Positions 59,533-64,000 of a stretch of DNA of 64,000 bases are shown piece by piece; the first letter of the stretch is position 1, and every line of letters starts with the position of its first letter. Where the stretch lies: positions 27,542,564-27,606,563 of the forward strand of contig NC_092571.1 in the NCBI RefSeq assembly GCF_037975245.1, given 5' to 3'. The notes under the pieces are model-generated. The model was not told the DNA's origin, did not search any database, and saw only the letters and a list, made by a program, of their open reading frames with translations. Both the position numbers and the translations under genes were made by a program. Source of the DNA: Apostichopus japonicus (Eukaryota; Echinodermata; Holothuroidea; Aspidochirotida; Stichopodidae).

Positions 59533-60803
59533 ATAAATGGGCCAATGTCTTTTAGCAATGTCCGCTTACAACTTTAATAACCTATTTATAATCAGCTATT
59601 TAGCTGCAATCAAAAGACGTGATAGCTAGAATGAGTCTTTAATGGTTATTCTGATGCACTAAATAAAATGTTATTAAGTTTAATACTAGTCTGACCCTTT
59701 ATGAATGAAAATTGCAGCACATATTTCTCGCAGAGCGGTGGTATAGTACACTGTTAATGCGCTATTAAGTACGTATATATTTGTACACATAATATTATTA
59801 TGAACAATCCTTTGTCGATACGCCATGTAAATATTGATGTATCCTTGGTCCAATAAAAACAAGAAACAAATCATATGCGTGGCAGTCTCAAGCACTGAAT
59901 CCCAGAAGAAACAGCAGTAATGTGCTAGTAAAATCCCTGATCCCTCCGTTCAACACACAAATATTGTGTACTGGATTCATACATCACCACTGGCTTTACG
60001 ACGTACTCACTGCCTTTGCGTTAAGAAAGGTAATAGCAGTGATGTATAGGTGAGAATTATATATTATAAATTATACTTAGAGGGCGTTTTCGAGAAATTG
60101 CGGCAGTTGCAATGTATGGAACTTACAACAGCAATTAAAGCCATCGTTTTCAAATCGAGCTCTCTTTCACAGAGCTGTTAGAGCTTCGAACGTTATAACA
60201 CACCTGCTAGAGCTCCCTGTCAGCGAGGCTCCGCGTCCACCGACCTAAAACAGATTTTGTGCATCTTGGTCTTCTATTCAGTCTTGTTCAATCCAGTTTG
60301 ATGGCACCGCGAATAATCAAGGTACACCTGGTTCTGAGCCCGTGGCCATGCTACAGATAGAACTGCTACAGCACGTTCGCAAAAGTAGCTTCAAATATGC
60401 CAGAACGAGGGATCCAACGAGCCCACGAACCATAACAAGAACAGGTAGACAGACCACAGTTTTCTTGACTGCTACACCAGTTCCCCAAATCCGATCTCAA
60501 CCGGTTCTCAAACTGCCAAACGATAACTGATATTGGTCCGCGAACTAGAACAGTTGGAAGTCAGCGCAAGACAACCGCAACTGTCCGCTGATTTACGTCC
60601 GTAAATGGAGTGTCGCGACGTCTGCTCCATATCCACAACATTATCTTCAGGTTCTGAACGTGCACGAACTACTTGTTTGCTGGCTGGACAATCGGCACAT
60701 ACAAACATATCAATCTCCATTGTCGCACTTTGGAATCCGATTTTGTTCGTGAGATCATTTAAGTTTGCAAGGATGCAGATCAATTCAAATGAAAATTTTT
60801 CTT
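59533..60803. other. Gene-free region upstream of gene F
   Basis: No gene supported. Open frames of 62 codons (plus, 60342) and 99 codons (minus, 60508-60807) overlap on opposite strands, lack recognisable motifs, and are rich in Ser/Thr/Arg. No TSS signal is identifiable. Confidence 0.45.
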
Positions 60804-60922
60804 TCATTCATTCATTCATTCATTCGATCCTTTGTTCGTTCGTTCCTTCACTCATCATGCATTTAGTTATTCATTCATTCATTCATTCGTTCGTTCATTC
60901 ATTCATTCATTCATTCATTTTC
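60804..60922. repeat. (ATTC)n microsatellite, interrupted
   Basis: Runs of CATT repeats with GTTC and CTTC variants, interrupted at about 60826-60870. Confidence 0.95.
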
Positions 60923-61293
60923 AGTAAGTAAACACTTGTACAGAATTAGAATAGAACAAACTAGTGAGTACATTTACAAGCATATTTACATGTTCACATA
61001 CTACTGGTATCTTTATTGTACCTTTATTGCATGGAAGAGGAGCAAACAGAAGTGCAATACTTATTCAATCGTTTCCTCTACGCTCTCCCAATAATTCTCA
61101 GGAAAACAGTTGCTCGAGGAAAGAACTTGACAAAAAGTAGGCATTAATAACCAATGAAATCATTGTGAAAAGGAAGGATATTACAAAAGGCGCTCAGATA
61201 ATACTTTGGCGCGTTGTAACAACGCATCGACGAAACGTCTGTTAGCAACAGCTGAAGGATATCAATGTAACGATAATTATACACAAGAAGGAT
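60923..61293. other. Gene-free spacer before the satellite
   Basis: Nothing recognised; unique sequence up to the abrupt start of the 164-bp array at 61294. Confidence 0.5.
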
Positions 61294-64000
61294 AATAGCT
61301 GTAGAGCGAGACTCTCTTTTGCACGCGGTGGCTCGAACCCCAGTGATGACGTCTTTTGCCGATCTTTTACAACTCTGGCTTGCATTAGGAGCCTTAACTA
61401 TTAAACAATCAGCCAATATCTCAGCCGATACAGTGGCCGGACGGCGTGGCGCACTGTAATAGCTGTAGAGCGAGACTCTCTTTTGCACGCGGTGGTTCGA
61501 ACCCCAGTGATGACGTCTTTTGCCGATCTTTTACAACTCTGGCTTGCATTAGGAGCCTTAACTATTAAACAATCAGCCAATATCTCAGCCGATACAGTGG
61601 CCGGACGGCGTGGCGCACTGTAATAGCTGTAGAGCGAGACTCTCTTTTGCACGCGGTGGTTCGAACCCCAGTGATGACGTCTTTTGCCGATCTTTTACAA
61701 CTCTGGCTTGCATTAGGAGCCTTAACTATTAAATAATCAGCCAATATCTCAGCCGATACAGTGGCCGGACGGCGTGGCGCACTGTAATAGCTGTAGAGCG
61801 AGACTCTCTTTTGCACGCGGTGGTTCGAACCCCAGTGATGACGTCTTTTGCCGATCTTTTACAACTCTGGCTTGCATTAGGAGCCTTAACTATTGAACAA
61901 TCAGCCAATATCTCAGCCGATACAGTGGCCGGACGGCGTGGCGCACTGTAATAGCTGTAGAGCGAGACTCTCTTTTGCACGCGGTGGTTCGAACCCCAGT
62001 GATGAGGTCTTTTGCCGATCTTTTACAACTCTGGCTTGCATTAGGAGCCTTAACTATTAAACAATCAGCCAATATCTCAGCCGATACAGTGGCCGGACGG
62101 CGTGGCGCACTGTAATAGCTGTAGAGCGAGACTCTCTTTTGCACGCGGTGGTTCGAACCCCAGTGATGACGTCTTTTGCCGATCTTTTACAACTCTGGCT
62201 TGTATTAGGAGCCTTAACTATTAAACAATCAGCCAATATCTCAGCCGATACAGTGGCCGGACTGTGGCGCTGTGGACTGTGGCGCACTGTAATAGCTGTA
62301 GAGCGAGACTCTCTTTTGCACGCGGTGGTTCGAACCCCAGTGATGACGTCTTTTGCCGATCTTTTACAACTCTGGCTTGCATTAGGAGCCTTAACTATTA
62401 AACAATCAGCCAATATCTCAGCCGATACAGTGGCCGGACGGCGTGGCGCACTGTAATAGCTGTAGAGCGAGACTCTCTTTTGCACGCGGTGGTTCGAACC
62501 CCAGTGATGACGTCTTTTGCCGATCTTTTACAACTCTGGCTTGCATTAGGAGCCTTAACTATTAAACAATCAGCCAATATCTCTGCCGATACAGTGGCCG
62601 GACGGCGTGGCGCACTGTAATAGCTGTAGAGCGAGACTCTCTTTTGCACGCGGTGGTTCGAACCCCAGTGATGACGTCTTTTGCCGATCTTTTACAACTC
62701 TGGCTTGCATTAGGAGCCTTAACTATTAAACAATCAGCCAATATCTCAGCCGATACAGTGGCCGGACGGCGTGGCGCACTGTAATAGCTGTAGAGCGAGA
62801 CTCTCTTTTGCACGCGGTGGTTCGAACCCCAGTGATGACGTCTTTTGCCGATCTTTTACAACTCTGGCTTGCATTAGGAGCCTTAACTATTAAACAATCA
62901 GCCAATATCTCAGCCGATACAGTGGCCGGACGGCGTGGCGCACTGTAATAGCTGTAGAGCGAGACTCTCTTTTGCACGCGGTGGTTCGAACCCCAGTGAT
63001 GACGTCTTTTGCCGATCTTTTACAACTCTGGCTTGCATTAGGAGCCTTAACTATTAAACAATCAGCCAATATCTCTGCCGATACAGTGGCCGGACGGCGT
63101 GGCGCACTGTAATAGCTGTAGAGCGAGACTCTCTTTTGCACGCGGTGGTTCGAACCCCAGTGATGACGTCTTTTGCCGATCTTTTACAACTCTGGCTTGC
63201 ATTAGGAGCCTTAACTATTAAACAATCAGCCAATATCTCAGCCGATACAGTGGCCGGACGGCGTGGCGCACTGTAATAGCTGTAGAGCGAGACTCTCTTT
63301 TGCACGCGGTGGTTCGAACCCCAGTGATGACGTCTTTTGCCAATCTTTTACAACTCTGGCTTGCATTAGGAGCCTTAACTATTAAACAATCAGCCAATAT
63401 CTCAGCCGATACAGTGGCCGGACGGCGTGGCGCACTGTAATAGCTGTAGAGCGAGACTCTCTTTTGCACGCGGTGGTTCGAACCCCAGTGATGAGGTCTT
63501 TTGCCGATCTTTTACAACTCTGGCTTGCATTAGGAGCCTTAACTATTAAACAATCAGCCAATATCTCAGCCGATACAGTGGCCGGACGGCGTGGCGCACT
63601 GTAATAGCTGTAGAGCGAGACTCTCTTTTGCACGCGGTGGTTCGAACCCCAGTGATGACGTCTTTTGCCGATCTTTTACAACTCTGGCTTGTATTAGGAG
63701 CCTTAACTATTAAACAATCAGCCAATATCTCAGCCGATACAGTGGCCGGACTGTGGCGCTGTGGACTGTGGCGCACTGTAATAGCTGTAGAGCGAGACTC
63801 TCTTTTGCACGCGGTGGTTCGAACCCCAGTGATGACGTCTTTTGCCGATCTTTTACAACTCTGGCTTGCATTAGGAGCCTTAACTATTAAACAATCAGCC
63901 AATATCTCAGCCGATACAGTGGCCGGACGGCGTGGCGCACTGTAATAGCTGTAGAGCGAGACTCTCTTTTGCACGCGGTGGTTCGAACCCCAGTGATGAC
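61294..64000. repeat. 164-bp tandem satellite with 1489-bp higher-order period
   Basis: At least 16 units, more than 97% alike, beginning AATAGCTGTAGAGCGAGAC and extending past the window end. Two units (around 62265 and 63754) carry an extra 13 bases, GTGGCGCTGTGGA-like, giving 177. Unit-specific variants recur exactly 1489 bases apart (GATGAGG at 62001 and 63490; TTGTATTAGG at 62200 and 63689), equal to eight units of 164 plus one of 177. Each unit contains GGTTCGAACCC, close to a tRNA B box. Reading frames of 83 codons repeat with the unit on the minus strand because of period and base composition; they have no independent support. Confidence 0.97.

Noticed and set aside
60342-60807. Overlapping 62- and 99-codon frames on opposite strands
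   Set aside because: No motif, no conservation visible within the window.
61144-63974. Repeated 83- to 142-codon frames on the minus strand and 105-codon frames on the plus strand
   Set aside because: They repeat with the 164-bp satellite unit, occur on both strands and have no protein-like features or regulatory context.
61294-64000. Possible CRISPR array
   Set aside because: Units are uniform 164-bp repeats without variable spacers, and the genome is eukaryotic.

Overview
The window looks like a non-coding-rich nuclear segment of an animal genome, most likely a marine invertebrate deuterostome such as an echinoderm. The reasons are GT/AG-type splice signals, abundant AT-rich non-coding DNA, many microsatellites, animal-type LINE, CACTA and hAT-like elements, and receptor genes built from immunoglobulin (Ig) domains. 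Species cannot be fixed from the sequence alone.

The backbone is a tandem family of Ig-superfamily receptor genes, all on the minus strand. Three copies are intact and similar in design: B (22919-24202), E (49554-50831) and F (58204-59505). A fourth intact copy, C (33910-35238), belongs to a second subtype. Copies A (4605-5845) and D (44698-45137) are broken, and two decayed traces, G1 (about 9712-10100) and G2 (about 46871-47125), remain. Each intact protein has a signal peptide, three Ig-like domains, one membrane helix and a short tyrosine-rich tail. The whole reading frame is intronless, apparently preceded by an intron in the 5' untranslated region. Flanks are duplicated with the genes: A's surroundings match C's, and E's 8-9 kb unit matches F's. 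Domain 1 is divergent between copies, whereas domain 2 and the tail are almost constant, and domain 3 is a patchwork shared across subtypes.

Layout. 1-1876: a direct repeat with a tRNA-like sequence, and a LINE reverse-transcriptase fragment. 3.8-9.7 kb: pseudogene A and its flanks. 9.7-11.2 kb: relic G1 and a 330-bp tandem repeat. 11228-21428: a 10.2-kb CACTA-type DNA transposon with matching ends and a 2-bp target duplication; it holds pieces of a multi-exon gene and a nested LINE with an unbroken 1006-residue endonuclease/reverse transcriptase. 21.4-25 kb: gene B. 25-32 kb: hAT-like miniature elements. 32.4-36.5 kb: gene C. 37.9-38.5 kb: a CCAT microsatellite. 39231-43376: a 4.1-kb inverted-repeat-bounded element carrying an internally deleted, frameshifted cysteine-rich protein gene. 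43.4-59.5 kb: D, E and F with duplicated spacers. 61294-64000: a 164-bp satellite with a 1489-bp higher-order period, running off the window.

The intact Ig genes probably act as cell-surface receptors that signal through tyrosine phosphorylation, and the mobile elements have repeatedly split and reshuffled their array. The receptor function is inference; the architecture, duplications and insertions are read directly from the sequence.
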